Shown in pieces: positions 9,879 to 18,540 of a DNA stretch of 64,000 nucleotides (positions within the stretch are counted from its first letter, which is position 1; each line of letters begins with the position of its first letter). The translations under genes and the position numbers were made by a program. The notes under the pieces are model-generated. The model ran no database searches, was not told the origin of the DNA, and worked only from the letters and a program-made list of their open reading frames with translations. Source of the stretch: Alphaproteobacteria bacterium (lineage in GTDB: Bacteria > Pseudomonadota > Alphaproteobacteria > CACIAM-22H2); the NCBI GenBank assembly GCA_016124335.1, contig WGNX01000004.1, positions 332,418-396,417 on the forward strand. Reading direction: 5' to 3'.

Positions 9879-11075
9879 ATGACGAGCGAGACGCTTTCGC
9901 GCCGCACGGTCCTTTTCGTCAATATCGGCCATGCACTCGACCATTTCGTGCTGCTCGTCTTTCCCACGGCGGTCATCGCGATCGCCGCACAGGTCGGCTC
10001 GACCTATTCCGAACTGATCGGGCTTTCGACCGGCGCCTTCGTCGCCTTCGGGCTTTTCTCGCTGCCGATGGGCTGGATCGCCGAGCGCATCGGGCGGCGG
10101 AACCTTTTCGCGGTCTTCTTCGGCGGCTGCGGGATTGCCTGCCTCGGCCTGTCGATGGCCTCGACGCGCTTCCAGTTCGCGGGGCTCCTGCTGGTGCTGG
10201 GCATGTTCACGGCCGTCTACCATCCGATCGGTTCGGCAATGCTCGTGACGCACGCGAAGGCGCTTGGCCGGGATCTCGGCTGGAACGGCGTCTGGGGCAA
10301 TCTGGGGGCTGCGTTTGCGTCCGGCGTGACCGCCCTGATCGCGGCGTGGCTGGGCTGGCGCGCGGCCTTCGCCGTGCCGGGAGTCGTGTGCCTTGCGGCG
10401 TGCGCGGCATTCCTCGTCCTCGTGCCCGGCGACGGCGATGCGCACGAGAAACAGAGGAAGCAGGCAGCCGAGATTTCGGTCGCGCGCCCGATCGTGATGC
10501 TTGCGGTGTTCGTGCTCGCGATCGTCGCGGGCGGGATGACGTTCAACATCACGACGATCTCGCTGCCCAAGGTGATCGACGAGCGTATCGGCGCCGACCT
10601 TCCGCTGGCGCTCACCGGCTCGCTCGCCACGGCGGTCTTCGTGTTCGGCGCGCTCACTCAGCTCGTCATCGGCAAGCTCGTCGACCGCATCCCGCTTCCC
10701 ACGGTGTTCGTGGGCCTCGCCCTTTTCCAGCCGATCGGGCTGGCGCTGGCGGCGATATCGACCGGCCTGCCGATGCTTGCAGGGCTCGTCTTCGTCATGG
10801 CCGCGATCTACGGACAGGTCGTCGTGAACGACGCGATGGTCGCGCGCTACGTGCCGCCGCGCCTGCGCGCGAAGGCGTTCAGCCTGCGCTATTTCCTGGG
10901 TTTCACGACGAGCGGAGCGGCCGTGCCGCTGATCGCCTATCTGCACGGCCATGGCGGCTTCGGGCTGGTGCTGATGGCGGCAAGCGCCTTCGGCACCGCG
11001 ATCTTCGTGGCGGCGGGCGCGTTCTGGCTCGCGGCACAGACCCGTCCGGCGACGGCTGCGGCGGCCGGCGAATAG
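9879..11075 (+). CDS. MFS transporter
   Basis: A 398-residue polytopic protein with about twelve hydrophobic segments. The inter-helix motif WIAERIGRRNLFAVFFGG lies in the first half and a related LVIGKLVDRIPLPTVF in the second. Conserved residues such as NIGHALDHFVLL in helix 1 resemble MFS members of unknown substrate found in alphaproteobacteria. The ATG at 9879 was chosen because GGGAGATCC stands upstream; the open frame extends into the preceding gene but without a ribosome site. Substrate not assignable. It converges with the deaminase gene 6 bp away. Confidence 0.85.
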   Translation: MTSETLSRRTVLFVNIGHALDHFVLLVFPTAVIAIAAQVGSTYSELIGLSTGAFVAFGLFSLPMGWIAERIGRRNLFAVFFGGCGIACLGLSMASTRFQFAGLLLVLGMFTAVYHPIGSAMLVTHAKALGRDLGWNGVWGNLGAAFASGVTALIAAWLGWRAAFAVPGVVCLAACAAFLVLVPGDGDAHEKQRKQAAEISVARPIVMLAVFVLAIVAGGMTFNITTISLPKVIDERIGADLPLALTGSLATAVFVFGALTQLVIGKLVDRIPLPTVFVGLALFQPIGLALAAISTGLPMLAGLVFVMAAIYGQVVVNDAMVARYVPPRLRAKAFSLRYFLGFTTSGAAVPLIAYLHGHGGFGLVLMAASAFGTAIFVAAGAFWLAAQTRPATAAAAGE

Positions 11076-11081
11076 AAGTAA

Positions 11082-11561
11082 TCAGTCCTTCCCGCCGACC
11101 GTCCACCCGGCGAGCGGCGCCATCGCCTCGTCGCCCAGCACCGGGCCGAACACGTCGGCGCCCGCCGGTTCGAGTACGCTGCGGCACGTATAGCCCGATG
11201 CGGGATCGTTGCCCGGCAGTTCCGCCGCCGGCGCCCCGAACACGACGCGGCGGATGCCCGATGCGGCGATCGCCTCGGCGCACATCGCGCAGGGTTCGCC
11301 GCTGGCATAGATCGTCGCGGTCTCGAGCTTTTCGCGCGGCACCGCCTTCGCCAGCAGCCGGACGGCGTTCGTTTCGGCGTGCGCGGTCGGATCGTTTGTC
11401 GTGTTCTGCGTGTTGCGCGCGTCGATCAGGCGCGAGCCGTCCGCCGCCACGACGACGGCGCCATAGGGTTCGTCGCCGACCTTGCGCGCGATCTGCGCAA
11501 GCGCGATGGCCGATCGAAGGTGCGGCAGGTCGCGGAGCGTGAGGCCATTGAGCGCGTTCAT
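11082..11561 (-). CDS. Nucleoside/CMP-type deaminase
   Basis: A 159-residue zinc-dependent deaminase of the cytidine/guanine deaminase superfamily. The zinc motifs are complete: TAHAETNAVRLL (His ligand and catalytic Glu) and SGEPCAMCAEAI (two Cys ligands). The C-terminal part, with GNDPASGYTCRSVL, resembles guanine deaminase and related nucleoside deaminases more than tRNA adenosine deaminase, but the substrate base is uncertain. Start at the ATG at 11561. It lies 41 bp downstream of the TPR gene at 11603 in the same direction. Confidence 0.87.
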   Translation of the reverse strand: MNALNGLTLRDLPHLRSAIALAQIARKVGDEPYGAVVVAADGSRLIDARNTQNTTNDPTAHAETNAVRLLAKAVPREKLETATIYASGEPCAMCAEAIAASGIRRVVFGAPAAELPGNDPASGYTCRSVLEPAGADVFGPVLGDEAMAPLAGWTVGGKD

Positions 11562-11602
11562 GTCGACAGCGTGGCAGGTGCCATCGGACGTGGCAAGTTT
11601 CC

Positions 11603-12436
11603 TTACATCGTCGCGCGGCGGCGGCGTTCCTTGAGCCACGCGACGGCACCCGGCGTGGCGCTCCACGCCTTTGCGGCGTTCACGCCCACGACGATCGCCT
11701 CGTCGCGGCTGCCGGGCTCGACCGAGAGCGGTGCGGTCTTCGGCGGCTTGCGGTCGCCGACCAGATAGGCCGGCACGAAGCCGTTGGCGGTGAGTGCCGT
11801 GTCGAGTGCCGCATCGGCCGCGGCCCCGGCGCCGTTCGCGCGAAACGCGATCAGCGCCTTCGCATAGGCCGCGCGGGCATCGGCATCCGCGAAGCGGGCG
11901 AGAAGCGCGCCCGCCTCCGCGTTCTCGCCCGCATCGACGAGCGCGTCGGCGAAGTCGAGCCGCGCGCGCGACGGATCGGCCGGGTCGAGGCGCATCACCT
12001 CGCGCCAGTGGCCGAAAGCCGCCGCGCGATCGCCCGAGACCGAAAGCGCGCTGGCATAGTGCTGGCGGGCTTCCAGATAGGCGAGCCCGCGCGGGCTCTC
12101 GCCGAGTTTGCCCGCCTCCGCGTCGATGCGCGCACCCAGTGCAGCCGTGCCGGCGGAAAACGCGAGCTTCAGCAGGCGCACGCGCTCGGGCAGGTCGCGC
12201 GCGACGAACAGCGACAACAGTGTAAGTGCCGCCGGGCAGTAGGCGCTTTCGGCCAGCGCCGCCTGCGCCAGTTCCACGCCCTTGCGCGGGCTCGACGCTT
12301 CCCAGGCTTCGGCCGCCTTCGCTTCGGCGGCCGCCAGCCGATCCTCGCCCGCCATCGCGACGAGATCGGCATCCGCCGCGAGAAGCCCGTAGCCGCGAAG
12401 CGCGTCGAGTTCTTCGGGGGTGAACGCGGCGCTCAT
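11603..12436 (-). CDS. TPR-like helical repeat protein (277 aa)
   Basis: A 277-residue alanine-rich protein of predicted paired helices. TPR-like units include GVELAQAALAESAYCPAALT and AAFGHWREVMRLDPADPSRA. The C-terminal segment EAIVVGVNAAKAWSATPGAV recurs in bacterial TPR proteins related to the ST7-type fold. No signal peptide or membrane helix, so probably a cytoplasmic scaffold; no enzymatic motif is visible. Its ATG overlaps the stop of the thioesterase gene (ATGA at 12433-12436), which indicates translational coupling. Confidence 0.75.
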   Translation of the reverse strand: MSAAFTPEELDALRGYGLLAADADLVAMAGEDRLAAAEAKAAEAWEASSPRKGVELAQAALAESAYCPAALTLLSLFVARDLPERVRLLKLAFSAGTAALGARIDAEAGKLGESPRGLAYLEARQHYASALSVSGDRAAAFGHWREVMRLDPADPSRARLDFADALVDAGENAEAGALLARFADADARAAYAKALIAFRANGAGAAADAALDTALTANGFVPAYLVGDRKPPKTAPLSVEPGSRDEAIVVGVNAAKAWSATPGAVAWLKERRRRATM

Positions 12437-12831
12437 GCCGCGCCGCCGGCTTCAACCGGGCGCGGCCGGCGGTCGGCCCCGATCGCGACGTAGGTGAACA
12501 CGCCTTGTGTCACCTTGATCCGTTCGGCCGCTTCGCGCTTGCGCGTCCACGTCTCGACGCGGATCGTCATCGACGTGCGGCCGATCCTTATCAGTTCACA
12601 GTAACAACTGACTTCGTCGCCCACATGGACCGGCAGGTGGAAGGTCATCGCCTCGACCGCGACGGTCGCCACGCGCCCCTGCGAGCGCTGGCTGGCGAGG
12701 CTGCCGCCGGCGAGGTCCATCTGCGCGAGAAGCCAGCCGCCGAAGATGTCCCCATTGGGGTTCGTGTCGGCGGGCATCGCGATCGCCCTTAGGACGGGTT
12801 CGCCTTTCGGCGGCAGGTCGGAAGCGGACAT
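12433..12831 (-). CDS. Acyl-CoA thioesterase (hot-dog fold, YciA-like)
   Basis: A 132-residue hot-dog thioesterase that hydrolyses acyl-CoA to free acid and CoA. The signature MPADTNPNGDIFGGWLLAQM at residues 19-38 carries the catalytic Asp of YciA-type enzymes; the following VAVEAMTFHLPVHVGDEV is the central helix and strand. Length is typical. The first gene of a coupled leftward pair with the TPR gene. Confidence 0.92.
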   Translation of the reverse strand: MSASDLPPKGEPVLRAIAMPADTNPNGDIFGGWLLAQMDLAGGSLASQRSQGRVATVAVEAMTFHLPVHVGDEVSCYCELIRIGRTSMTIRVETWTRKREAAERIKVTQGVFTYVAIGADRRPRPVEAGGAA

Positions 12832-12844
12832 GGCGGCGGCACTC

Positions 12845-12875
12845 TCTTCGGGGGACGTTCGAATCGCCCCGAAGA
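12845..12875 (-). terminator. Hairpin between the 152-aa gene and the thioesterase gene
   Basis: A perfect 9-bp inverted repeat, TCTTCGGGG with its complement, around a 13-nt loop. It lies 20 bp after the stop of the gene at 12896-13354 and just before the thioesterase start. No T-tract follows on the minus strand, so it may be a factor-assisted terminator or a transcript-end stabiliser. Confidence 0.45.
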
Positions 12876-12895
12876 TAGCGCAAACCGCGGCGGCG

Positions 12896-13354
12896 TCAGG
12901 CGGTGAAGCTGATGTTCGTCTCGGTGATCGTGAAGCTCGCAGGCTGGCCGGAGGCCGCCGCGCCGTTCGAATTCGCCGCTTCGCCCGACTGCGCCTGTTC
13001 CGCGCGATGGTGATGGCCATGGCCATGCGCCTGGCGGGCGGCCTTCGCATCGTCCTGAAGCTGCTGGAAGGCGGTCTTGGCGTCGTCGAGATTGCCCGCC
13101 TTGAGGGCATCGGCGAGCGTCTGGAAGTCCTGCTTGAGCTTGTCGGCCGCACTTGAGGTCGACGCGGTCGAGCCGGAGGACGCCTGCCCGGGGGGCGGCG
13201 CATCGGCCTGGAGCTGGGCGAAGGCCTTCTGCGCGGCGTCGAGATCGCCCGACTGCAATGCATTGCCCAACGCCTGGAAATCGTTCTGGCGCTGGCGGAA
13301 CGGGCTTGTCTGGTAGAGGCCCGGGGAGGCGGTCGTCAAAATGGACGCGGACAT
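12896..13354 (-). CDS. Small duplicated-helix protein (152 aa), function unknown
   Basis: I do not recognise a named family. The protein holds two copies of a unit: RQNDFQALGNALQSGDLDAA...AFAQLQADA (about residues 22-51) and LKQDFQTLADALKAGNLDDA...AFQQLQDDA (about 73-103), joined by a Ser/Thr/Ala linker. A His-rich patch HGHGHHH and a polar tail ending SFTITETNISFTA follow. No signal peptide or membrane helix. The expression signals are strong: AGAAAGGTGATTTGTC before the ATG, and an AT-rich stretch at 13385-13435 upstream. Likely an abundant small soluble protein. Confidence 0.75.
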   Translation of the reverse strand: MSASILTTASPGLYQTSPFRQRQNDFQALGNALQSGDLDAAQKAFAQLQADAPPPGQASSGSTASTSSAADKLKQDFQTLADALKAGNLDDAKTAFQQLQDDAKAARQAHGHGHHHRAEQAQSGEAANSNGAAASGQPASFTITETNISFTA

Positions 13355-13566
13355 GACAAATCACCTTTCTGGCTGGGATATTCGGAACGAAATGAGTAAA
13401 ATTTAATATAATCACGATATAAAATTTATGAAATCCGACAACAGGTATGTTGTAACGAATGTTTTCCCTATCCGATTACCCCCGAAAGCCCGGTTTGCGT
13501 CGAATCGGGCTGGCCGCATAGTCTCGCCCCCGAAATCGACCGACAGCCGAAAGTGCCCGAAACGAC

Positions 13567-15543
13567 ATGGCCGACCTGTTTTCCAATTCCGGCAAGAAGA
13601 ACGACAGCTACACCGCCAAGGACATCGAGGTCCTCGAGGGGCTCGAACCCGTCCGCCGGCGGCCGGGCATGTATATCGGCGGCACCGACGAGCGCGCGCT
13701 GCACCACCTGATCGCCGAAGTCCTCGACAACTCGATGGACGAGGCCGTGGCCGGCCACGCCGACTGGATCGAGGTGGAACTGGCCGAGGACGACTGGATG
13801 ACCATCCGCGACAACGGCCGCGGCATCCCGGTCGACCCGCATCCGCGCTTTCCCAAGAAGTCGGCGCTGGAGGTGATCCTCACCACGCTGCACTCGGGCG
13901 GCAAGTTCTCGAACAAGGCCTACTCCACCTCCGGCGGCCTGCACGGCGTGGGCGTGTCGGTCGTGAACGCGCTGTCCGACGAGTTCGAGGTCGAGGTCGC
14001 GCGCGACAAGAACGTCTGGGCGCAGCACTACTCGCGCGGCGTTCCCAAGGGCCCGCTCAAGAAGATCGGCAGCACCAACAACCGCCGCGGCACCACCGTG
14101 CGCTTCCACCCCGACGCGCAGATCTTCGGCAAGACCCAGCACTTCAAGGCGCAGACCGTCTACAAGATGGCGCGCGCCAAGGCGTTCCTGTTCAAGGGCG
14201 TCGAGATCCGCTGGAAATGCGCGCCCGCATTGCTGAAGCCCGAATGGGGCATCCCGGCCGAACAGTCGCTGCACTTCCCAGGCGGCCTTGCGGACTCGCT
14301 GGCCGAGGTGATCGGCAAGCGCCCGACCTATACCCCGCGCCCCTTCGCGGGCGACGTGAAGCTCGATGCGCAGGGCGGCCGGCTCGAATGGGCGGTGGCG
14401 TGGCCCGGCGACGAGGATGCCGAGGTGCATTCCTACGTCAACACGGTGCCCACGCCGCAGGGCGGCAGCCACGAGCTTGGCCTGCGCGGCGCCCTCACCC
14501 GGTCCTTGCGCGCCTATGGCGACATGACCGGCAACAAGAAGGCCGCGCAGATCGCATCGGAAGACGTGTGCGACGGTGCGGTGGTCTTCCTGTCGCTGTT
14601 CATCCGCGACCCGCAGTTCCAGGGCCAGACGAAGGACCGGCTTGGCATGCCCGATGCCCAGCGCCTGGTCGACGGCGCGCTCAAGGACCAGTTCGACCAC
14701 TGGCTTGCCGACGATCCGGCAGCAGCCAAGCAGCTTCTCGAACGTGCCGTCGAGCGCGCCGACGAACGCGCGCGCCGCCGCATGCAGAAGGAGCAGGACC
14801 GCAAGACCGCCACGCGCCGCCTGCGCCTTCCCGGCAAGCTCGCCGACTGCTCGGCCACCAACTCGGAAGATACCGAGATCTTCCTCGTCGAAGGCGACAG
14901 CGCCGGCGGCTCGGCCAAGCAGGCGCGTTCGCGCGAGAAGCAGGCGATCCTGCCGCTGCGCGGCAAGATCCTGAACGTGGCGAGCGCTTCGGCCGACAAG
15001 CTGCGCGGCAACCAGGAACTCTCCGACCTCGTGCTGGCGCTGGGCTGCGGCACGGGCGAGAACTTCGACGAGGCCAAGCTGCGCTACGACCGCGTCATCA
15101 TCATGACCGACGCCGACGTCGACGGCGCGCACATCGCCTCGCTCCTCATCACGTTCTTCTATCGCGAGATGCCCAGACTCGTCGAAACCGGCCATCTCTA
15201 TCTCGCGATGCCGCCGCTCTATCGCCTTGCGGCCGGCGGCGACGTCGCCTATGCGCGCGACGATGCGCACAAGGACGAGCTGATGAAGGCGCGCTTCAGG
15301 AACCGCAAGGTCGAGATCAGCCGCTTCAAGGGCCTTGGCGAGATGCCGCCCGCCCAGCTCAAGGAAACGACGATGGACCCGAAGAAGCGCACGCTGCTTC
15401 GCGTCGTCGTTCCCGACCGCGAGCATCGCGAGGCCTTCAGCGAGACCGAAAGCCTTGTCGAGAGCCTGATGGGCCGCAAGCCCGAGCTGCGGCTGGCCTT
15501 CATCCAGGAACACGCCACCAGCGTGCGCGACCTCGACGTCTGA
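13567..15543 (+). CDS. parE: DNA topoisomerase IV subunit B
   Basis: The 658-residue ATPase subunit of topoisomerase IV, which separates linked daughter chromosomes together with ParC. The GHKL ATP site is visible as DNSMDEAV, RDNGRGIPVD and GGLHGVGVSVVNALS; the TOPRIM domain as EGDSAGGSAKQARSREKQA and TDADVDGAHIASL; the C-terminal part as KGLGEMPPAQLKETTMDP. Length and the short N-terminus fit ParE rather than GyrB. ParC is not in the window. Confidence 0.96.
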   Translation: MADLFSNSGKKNDSYTAKDIEVLEGLEPVRRRPGMYIGGTDERALHHLIAEVLDNSMDEAVAGHADWIEVELAEDDWMTIRDNGRGIPVDPHPRFPKKSALEVILTTLHSGGKFSNKAYSTSGGLHGVGVSVVNALSDEFEVEVARDKNVWAQHYSRGVPKGPLKKIGSTNNRRGTTVRFHPDAQIFGKTQHFKAQTVYKMARAKAFLFKGVEIRWKCAPALLKPEWGIPAEQSLHFPGGLADSLAEVIGKRPTYTPRPFAGDVKLDAQGGRLEWAVAWPGDEDAEVHSYVNTVPTPQGGSHELGLRGALTRSLRAYGDMTGNKKAAQIASEDVCDGAVVFLSLFIRDPQFQGQTKDRLGMPDAQRLVDGALKDQFDHWLADDPAAAKQLLERAVERADERARRRMQKEQDRKTATRRLRLPGKLADCSATNSEDTEIFLVEGDSAGGSAKQARSREKQAILPLRGKILNVASASADKLRGNQELSDLVLALGCGTGENFDEAKLRYDRVIIMTDADVDGAHIASLLITFFYREMPRLVETGHLYLAMPPLYRLAAGGDVAYARDDAHKDELMKARFRNRKVEISRFKGLGEMPPAQLKETTMDPKKRTLLRVVVPDREHREAFSETESLVESLMGRKPELRLAFIQEHATSVRDLDV

Positions 15544-15688
15544 CGGGCGACAACAGGCGACGTAACCTGTTTATCGCGTTGAAATGACTGGCATGTCGCC
15601 TGTCACCGGCAGTGCATGTTACGCCGGTGGAGCGACTCGGCCTGTCCGTCTAGCATCGGTCAGGCGCGTGCCTGTCCGGAGGGTCTCC

Positions 15689-15865
15689 ATGCTTCGCTTC
15701 ATTCTCGCCATTCTCGTGCCCTGGCTTCAGTTCTTCACGATCGGCCGGCCCATCGCCGGGATCATCTGCCTGATCCTGCAACTGACGCTGATCGGCTGGA
15801 TCCCCGCCGCGATCTGGTCGGTCTATGCGCTGGGCCGATACAAGGGCGGCCAGACGGTCGCTTGA
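15689..15865 (+). CDS. YqaE/Pmp3-family small membrane protein
   Basis: A 58-residue protein with two hydrophobic segments (about residues 1-20 and 22-48), MLRFILAILVPWLQFFTIGR and LQLTLIGWIPAAIWSVYAL, matching the stress-related YqaE/Pmp3 family of inner-membrane proteins. GGAGGG precedes the ATG at a good distance, and this start was chosen over an upstream in-frame ATG at 15584 that would add a non-hydrophobic, unlikely leader. Confidence 0.8.
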   Translation: MLRFILAILVPWLQFFTIGRPIAGIICLILQLTLIGWIPAAIWSVYALGRYKGGQTVA

Positions 15866-15970
15866 GCGACCGCGAATTTTGCCGTTATTCACGTATCAAA
15901 GAGCGTTCCGTAAAAGTCGCAGAACGATACCTGAACACGTCTCGGTTGTCACGAAAATAAACCTATATCC

Positions 15971-17200
15971 TCAGACCGCCACCGGCGCCGGCTGCGCATC
16001 CGGCTTCTTCTTCGGAAATGGGCGGAACATCAGCGCGATCAGCACCGCACCGATGCCCAGCGCCCATGCGCCGACATAGAGGCCGGTGTAACTCGCGAAT
16101 GCATCATAGACGAGCCCGCCCGCGAGCGGGCCTGACGCCATGCCGAGGCTGCCGGCCGTCGACGTGCCGCCGATGATCGTGCCCATCATCTTCATCGGGA
16201 AGTTCTCGCGCGCGAGGACGGCGTAAAGCGGCATCACGCCCGCATAGACGAAGCCGAACACGGCGGCGACCGCATAGAAGGTGTTGAGGTCGCGCGCGAA
16301 GGAATAGGCGAGTGCCGCGAACGCCTGCACGAGCAGGCCGAGCACGAGCACGCGCTTGGCGCCGAACCGGTCGCCAAGCAGGCCGAAACCCAGGCGCCCG
16401 AAAAGGCCCGCAAGCCCTTCGAGGCTGTAGATCGACACGGCGGCGACAAGCGGAATCCCGCAGCTGACGGCATAGCCGATCGTGTGGAAGATCGGGCCTG
16501 CATGCGTGGCGCAGCAGAAGAAGCTCGTCGCGGTCAGCACGATGAACTGCGGCGAGCGCACGGCCTCGCGCACGGTCATGTCGGCGCTCGGGCCCGCGTC
16601 TTCGCCAGACGCGGCAGCCTGCGGCCGGTCAAGTGCCGGCGGGCGGCGCACGAGCAGTGCGGCCGGGATCATCGCGGCGGCGGCGATGGCGGCGACGATC
16701 TGCATGGCCGTGCGCCAGTCGTGCGCTTCGATGAGCCGGGCAGCCAGCGGAGACATCGTCATCGGCGCCATGCCCATGCCGGCGGAAACAAGCGACACTG
16801 CGAGGCTGCGATTGGTATCAAACCAGCCCGTCACGCACGCCATCATCGGCGCGAAAATCGCCGCGACGCCGCAGCCCACCAGCAAACCGAAGATGAACTG
16901 GAACTGGACGAGCGACGTCGTGAAGCTCGCGAGCGCGAGGCTTCCCGTCAGCAGGACCGAGCCGGTCAGCACCACCAGTCGCGCGCCGATACGGTCGGAG
17001 AGGTTGCCCCACGCCATGCTCGCGAGCGACATGGCAAGGAAGCCGATCGTCATCGCGGCGGATATTCCGGTGACGGACCAGCCGGTCTCGTGTGCCATCT
17101 TGGTGAGAAAGACTGGCAGCGAAAACATGGCGCCCGCCGCCATGCAGGTGATGAGCGCGCCCGCCGCGACGATCACCCAGCGATATGTCGTGTCCTTCAT
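15971..17200 (-). CDS. MFS transporter (oxalate/formate antiporter-like)
   Basis: A 409-residue transporter with twelve predicted helices. WGNLSDRIGARLVVLTG (first half) and RLGFGLLGDRFGAKRVLVLG (second half) are the MFS loop motifs; the pattern resembles the OFA/monocarboxylate branch. The C-terminus is a short cytoplasmic tail with FPKKKPDAQPAP. Start at the ATG at 17200. It follows the ArsR-SRPBCC-GFA genes in the same direction (11-bp gap) and may be the last gene of that operon; substrate unknown. Confidence 0.85.
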   Translation of the reverse strand: MKDTTYRWVIVAAGALITCMAAGAMFSLPVFLTKMAHETGWSVTGISAAMTIGFLAMSLASMAWGNLSDRIGARLVVLTGSVLLTGSLALASFTTSLVQFQFIFGLLVGCGVAAIFAPMMACVTGWFDTNRSLAVSLVSAGMGMAPMTMSPLAARLIEAHDWRTAMQIVAAIAAAAMIPAALLVRRPPALDRPQAAASGEDAGPSADMTVREAVRSPQFIVLTATSFFCCATHAGPIFHTIGYAVSCGIPLVAAVSIYSLEGLAGLFGRLGFGLLGDRFGAKRVLVLGLLVQAFAALAYSFARDLNTFYAVAAVFGFVYAGVMPLYAVLARENFPMKMMGTIIGGTSTAGSLGMASGPLAGGLVYDAFASYTGLYVGAWALGIGAVLIALMFRPFPKKKPDAQPAPVAV

Positions 17201-17211
17201 CTCCGCTCCCG

Positions 17212-17628
17212 TCAGCCGCGCGGCGGCATCTTGTCGAATTTCGGCAGTGCCGGATCCACCTTGTCCCAGGCATGGCCCGCGGCCGTCCAACACACGAAGG
17301 CCGGCCTGAACCGGTCCGGTTCGTCGAGGCTCGCGGCACTTACGCCGAAGTGCGTCGGCATGCCCGGGAAGGTCATGTAGACCGGCGAGCCGCAGCTGCG
17401 GCAGAACGCGCGCAGCTTTTCCATGCCGCCGGCGCCGACCATCTTCCACTGCCCGACTTCGCCTTCGTATTTCGCGGCCACGCTTGGGAATGCCAGGTGG
17501 GCGCCATGGCCGGTTCCGCTGTCGCGCTGGCACTGGCGGCACTGGCAATAGAACATCGCGAAAGGCTCGGCCGATATCTCGTAGCGCACGGCGCCGCAAG
17601 CACAGCCACCGGTAAAGGACTTGGTCAT
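17212..17628 (-). CDS. GFA-family zinc protein (Mss4-like fold)
   Basis: A 138-residue protein with the zinc pattern of the GFA family: GGCACGAVRY, FYCQCRQCQRDSG and AFCRSCGSPVY. The family is named after a glutathione-dependent formaldehyde-activating enzyme, but most members are uncharacterised. Its ATG overlaps the stop of the SRPBCC gene (ATGA, 17625-17628). It is the third gene of an operon headed by an ArsR-type repressor. Confidence 0.88.
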   Translation of the reverse strand: MTKSFTGGCACGAVRYEISAEPFAMFYCQCRQCQRDSGTGHGAHLAFPSVAAKYEGEVGQWKMVGAGGMEKLRAFCRSCGSPVYMTFPGMPTHFGVSAASLDEPDRFRPAFVCWTAAGHAWDKVDPALPKFDKMPPRG

Positions 17629-18095
17629 TGCATCTGCTCCGCGGTCACGGTCTCGACGATGCCGACGACCTTCTTCCAGCCGTTGCTCATGTTCGTGAAC
17701 GCCGATTCGTTGCGCGGCAGCACGAAGCCCGAATGGACGATGCGGATGCGCGTGCCCTCTTGCGTACGCGCAAGGGTCCACGTCACGCGCGTGTCGAGCA
17801 GCGTGCCGTAGCCCACATTGCCTTCGTGCCCGCCCTTCCACGAATAGACGAGGCGTTCGTAGGGAACGACCTCCAGGATCTCGCAACGGATGATCCCGTC
17901 CCATTCGCCTGCCGGCGTCGTCTGGTAGGTGAAGCGCGTACCCTTCACGGCCGCGAAACCCTTCACCGGCATCTTAACCCAGCGCGCGACCAGATCGGCC
18001 TGGGTCAGCGTCTTCCAGACCTTTTCGGGCGCGTGCGGGAAGACCGCATCGATCACGATCTCGCGCGCGTCGGGCTTTAGTGCCATGTCGTTCAT
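17625..18095 (-). CDS. SRPBCC/AHSA1-type protein
   Basis: A 156-residue protein of the START-like SRPBCC superfamily, AHSA1 branch: EIVIDAVFPHAPEKVWKTLT at the N-terminus, GEWDGIIRCEILEVVPYERL in the middle and a long C-terminal helix with FTNMSNGWKKVVGIVE. The fold makes a hydrophobic ligand pocket; the ligand is unknown. Members often follow an ArsR-type regulator, as here, where its start overlaps the regulator's stop by 4 bp. Confidence 0.9.
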   Translation of the reverse strand: MNDMALKPDAREIVIDAVFPHAPEKVWKTLTQADLVARWVKMPVKGFAAVKGTRFTYQTTPAGEWDGIIRCEILEVVPYERLVYSWKGGHEGNVGYGTLLDTRVTWTLARTQEGTRIRIVHSGFVLPRNESAFTNMSNGWKKVVGIVETVTAEQMQ

Positions 18096-18421
18096 GGGTC
18101 CATTTCCTTGAGAAGGGATTCGAGACTGGCGAGACGGTCGCGCCAGAAGACGCTGTAGAAATTCATCCAGTCGAACAGCGGGGCGAGCCCCTTGGGTTCG
18201 GCGCGGTAGAAGACGTTGCGCCCCTGCGCGCGGTCGATGACCAGACCCGCCTGCTTCAACAGGCGCAGATGCTGCGAGACGGCAGACTGCGAAACGCCGC
18301 TCCCCTTCGTCAGTTCGGCGACGCTGATTTCCGGCGACTGCATGATCCGCTCGAACACGGCCCGTCGCGTTGAATCGGCAAGCGTGCGCATGACGGTGTC
18401 GATGGCGGCGGTTTCGATCAT
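18092..18421 (-). CDS. ArsR-family transcriptional repressor
   Basis: A 109-residue winged-helix regulator: RTLADSTRRAVFERIMQSPE, the recognition region GVSQSAVSQHLRLLKQAGLV, and the wing DRAQGRNVFYRAEP. It lacks the paired cysteines of the metal-sensing ArsR sites and resembles the members that accompany SRPBCC genes. The ATG at 18421 is preferred; a TTG three codons upstream (18430) would lie inside the -10 box. The gene heads the ArsR-SRPBCC-GFA operon and is probably self-repressed through the tandem palindromes upstream. The transcript may be leaderless, since the -10 box ends 7 nt before the ATG. Confidence 0.92.
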   Translation of the reverse strand: MIETAAIDTVMRTLADSTRRAVFERIMQSPEISVAELTKGSGVSQSAVSQHLRLLKQAGLVIDRAQGRNVFYRAEPKGLAPLFDWMNFYSVFWRDRLASLESLLKEMDP

Positions 18422-18427
18422 GCCAAC

Positions 18428-18464
18428 CAATTAGTCTGCACTAATCAATAAGTCAACACTTATT
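18428..18464 (-). promoter_or_regulatory. Promoter with two tandem palindromic operators for the arsR operon
   Basis: On the minus strand TTGACT (18456-18451), a 17-bp spacer and TAATTG (18433-18428) form the promoter. Two inverted repeats with the same 4-bp spacing overlay it: ATTAGT-N4-ACTAAT at 18430-18445 and AATAAGT-N4-ACTTATT at 18447-18464. Their centres are 18 bp apart. A bound ArsR-type dimer at either site would cover the -35 or the -10. Confidence 0.7.
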
Positions 18465-18540
18465 TGTTGGCGGTTTCGGCGGGCTGTCTGGCGCTGGACA
18501 TGGGCGGCCTTCCATTCGCCGCGCGCGTGCCGGGGTTAAT

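Noticed and set aside
13468-15513. A 681-codon open frame opposite parE
   Set aside because: A shadow of the parE codon pattern; no ribosome site and no recognisable domain.
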